Shown here one piece after another: positions 5,777-7,113 of a DNA stretch of 7,113 nucleotides. Every line of letters starts with the position of its first letter. The stretch's first letter is position 1. Below the pieces are notes generated by a model. It ran no database searches, had not been told where the DNA came from, and worked only from the letters and a program-made list of their open reading frames with translations. Made by a program: the position numbers and the translations under genes. Source of the stretch: an uncultured Ruminococcus sp. (GTDB taxonomy: Bacteria; Bacillota; Clostridia; Oscillospirales; Acutalibacteraceae); contig CADBSZ010000144.1 in the NCBI GenBank assembly GCA_902797525.1, positions 1 through 7,113 on the forward strand. The letters are read 5' to 3'.

Positions 5777-6790
5777 TTAGTTCATTTGCGCCAGTAATCG
5801 CTGTGTGGCGGTAACGTCGCGAACGTCGCGCGTGCCGTCGCCGTTTACATCGGAGAGATACGCCACGTCGGAACCGCCTTGGTTTTCATAGCCTGCCGCG
5901 CCAACCGCGTCGTTATCGGGGAAATCCTGATATTCCGCCAGACAGCGCTGTGCAACGGTTGCGTCGTTGACGGCAATTTTTCCGTCGCCGTCGAGGTCGC
6001 CGATTCTTTCGCCGAGATTCAGCTCGTTGATGACCGCCTGCAAGCCCGGCGTTTTTTTGCCGATTTGGGTTTGGGGATTCACCAGCGCTTCCCCGAACGG
6101 ATAGAACCGGTCAAGCGCGGGATAATACACCGCATACAGGTTGCCGAACGGCTGACAAATGCCCTCGGTGCGGAACACGCGGTCGCCGACGACGGAATAG
6201 GTGCCGCCGCAGGGAAGCTTGAAAAACGTCTCCGCCTGAATCAGCGCCCAGTCAACCTTGCCGCCGGTTTCGTGAGCGAAAAGCTCGTCATAGCGCTTTA
6301 CATGGCTTTCATCATACACAAATTGATTTTTAAAGGACTCATAATAGCGCAGATTGTCGCCGAGCTGCGGCGCGGTGATGCGCTGACCGACGCCAAAGCG
6401 GTCAAACACCTCCTGCAGGTCGGGGTAATCCGCCTCGTTTTGCAGCTCGTACAAATCAAAAAACCGCTGCCGTGACACATCATAAATGCCGTAGGTAAAC
6501 TCAAACGGTGAGGCGCAGTCGTTGGCGGCGATGGCTCTGCCGAAAACAACGCGCTGCGTAACAACCTCTGCGCGCCAGCCAAAATCCGCCCTCACAAGCG
6601 CCCAGTCGGTTGCGCCGCCGGTCTGATGGTTATACAACTCCTCATACACCGACGCGTCCTGACCGTCGCCGCAGTACTGCGCTTTGAAGGCGTCATAGTA
6701 TTGAAATTCCGGCTCAGCCGCGCCGGCAGGAATCATGAATACACCCGTGAGCAGCGCAAAGATTAAGAGTATGGATAATCGCTTTTTCAT
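5777..6790 (-). CDS. Secreted dockerin protein with two copies of an unrecognised ~110-residue module
   Basis: The 337-residue product begins with a clear signal peptide (MKKR, a hydrophobic core at 5-20, likely cleavage after PAGAA at residue 25). Two related modules follow, about residues 28-138 and 147-263. They share YY[DE]xFKxQ[YF], Y[ED]EL[YF]xH[QE]TGGxxDWAL, a PFxxxY segment, RF[FY] and a closing Gx[RQ]RI-like end. I do not recognise this module as an enzyme family. The C terminus is a type I dockerin: calcium-binding repeat 1 DLDGDGKIAVND (265-276) and repeat 2 DVNGDGTRDVRD (314-325), each followed by a TxxQRxLA helix. Dockerins attach secreted proteins to cohesins on cellulosomes or cell surfaces. 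Residues 10-11 of the two loops differ (VN and VR), so cohesin specificity cannot be guessed. AAGGAGG lies seven bases upstream of the ATG. Export and dockerin are well supported; the function of the modules is unknown. Confidence 0.9.
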   Translation of the reverse strand: MKKRLSILLIFALLTGVFMIPAGAAEPEFQYYDAFKAQYCGDGQDASVYEELYNHQTGGATDWALVRADFGWRAEVVTQRVVFGRAIAANDCASPFEFTYGIYDVSRQRFFDLYELQNEADYPDLQEVFDRFGVGQRITAPQLGDNLRYYESFKNQFVYDESHVKRYDELFAHETGGKVDWALIQAETFFKLPCGGTYSVVGDRVFRTEGICQPFGNLYAVYYPALDRFYPFGEALVNPQTQIGKKTPGLQAVINELNLGERIGDLDGDGKIAVNDATVAQRCLAEYQDFPDNDAVGAAGYENQGGSDVAYLSDVNGDGTRDVRDVTATQRLLAQMN

Positions 6791-6797
6791 ATGATTG

Positions 6798-6804
6798 CCT
6801 CCTT
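6798..6804 (-). promoter_or_regulatory. Consensus ribosome binding site of the dockerin gene
   Basis: AAGGAGG on the minus strand, seven bases before the ATG at 6790, is a near-perfect Shine-Dalgarno sequence and confirms the start that yields the signal peptide. The ~100-bp AT-rich gap behind it (to 6891) shows no convincing -35/-10 pair and no hairpin terminator for the gene upstream, so cotranscription with that gene is possible. Confidence 0.85.
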
Positions 6805-6891
6805 GTCATGATAGTTAATGAAATGATAACATTTTGAAAAAAAACAAGCGGTAAATTACACAAAAAATTGCAAAATAATGAAGCAAGCCGA

Positions 6892-7113
6892 CTAGGAAAA
6901 ATGAATCTCCGCATTGCCGCCGCCCGTCGGCGTAAACCATGCGCGGCTCTCGCTGCCGTTTGTATCATAAATCCGAAGCTGATAATTGCAGCCGTTATAC
7001 AGCGTCATTCCGGCAGCGCTCGGCTGAAACACCGCGCAGCGAACGCCGTCGGCGTTGGTTTGCGGCTTCAGCTTTTGCGGCGTGCCGCAGGAGGAAACAG
7101 ACGCGGTAATATA
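6892..7113 (-). CDS. C-terminal end of an unrecognised protein (cut by right edge)
   Basis: A frame open from the window edge ends at a TAG (6892-6894), giving 73 residues. It has no start codon in view, so only the tail of a longer gene is present. I do not recognise the family. The segment has two cysteines besides one near the edge, alternating hydrophobic/polar stretches such as YNGCNYQLRIYD and a Gly-rich turn (TPTGGGNAEIHFS). This suggests a beta-sandwich domain of an exported protein, but that is inference. Codon use resembles the rest of the window. It lies 101 bp upstream of the dockerin gene on the same strand, without an evident terminator between them, so the two may be cotranscribed. 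Reality as a coding region is supported by the uninterrupted frame and protein-like composition only. Confidence 0.6.
   Translation of the reverse strand, partial: YITASVSSCGTPQKLKPQTNADGVRCAVFQPSAAGMTLYNGCNYQLRIYDTNGSESRAWFTPTGGGNAEIHFS

Noticed and set aside
6811..6891. Promoter or terminator in the AT-rich gap upstream of the dockerin gene
   Set aside because: TTGTTT and TATCAT-like hexamers are only 13 bases apart, and the T runs are not preceded by a stem.

Overview
The window looks like chromosomal DNA from an anaerobic Gram-positive bacterium of the class Clostridia, most likely an Oscillospirales/Ruminococcaceae-type gut or rumen organism. This rests on the gene order (flavoprotein, cmk, plsC, ispH), strong AAGGAG-type ribosome binding sites, a moderately GC-rich coding bias, and a secreted protein ending in a type I dockerin. 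The taxon is inferred from gene content; there is no rRNA gene.

Layout. Positions 1-4176 hold a tightly packed minus-strand operon. Read in its own direction it runs: MurR/RpiR-family regulator (3283-4176), HI0933/YhiN-type FAD flavoprotein (2058-3293), a ~180-bp intergenic element with terminal inverted repeats (about 1880-2057), cytidylate kinase cmk (1194-1862), acyltransferase plsC (565-1194), and the N-terminal part of ispH (1-590, running off the left edge). All junctions except the one holding the inverted-repeat element overlap by 1 to 26 nt. A short divergent promoter region (4177-4354) carries one sigma-A-like promoter facing each way. On the plus strand follows a two-gene hisH-hisF unit (4355-5734), which ends in a strong hairpin terminator shared with the convergent gene on the other side. 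Positions 5777-6790 (minus) encode an exported dockerin protein with two copies of an unrecognised ~110-residue module. Positions 6892-7113 (minus) are the C-terminal end of an unrecognised protein cut by the right edge.

How the genes work together. cmk (CDP/dCDP supply), plsC (phosphatidic acid synthesis) and ispH (last step of the MEP isoprenoid pathway) supply nucleotide, phospholipid and isoprenoid precursors. They sit downstream of a sugar-phosphate-sensing type regulator. hisH and hisF encode the two subunits of imidazole glycerol phosphate synthase, and their catalytic and gate residues are intact. The dockerin protein belongs to a separate, exported, cellulosome-like function.

Most unusual points: the inverted-repeat element inserted in the operon; an abrupt fall in GC content inside ispH (29% in bases 1-180 against about 58% in the next 120); and the duplicated unknown module joined to a dockerin. 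I saw no tRNA, rRNA, CRISPR array, transposase or defence system, and nothing that clearly amounts to a new multi-gene system.
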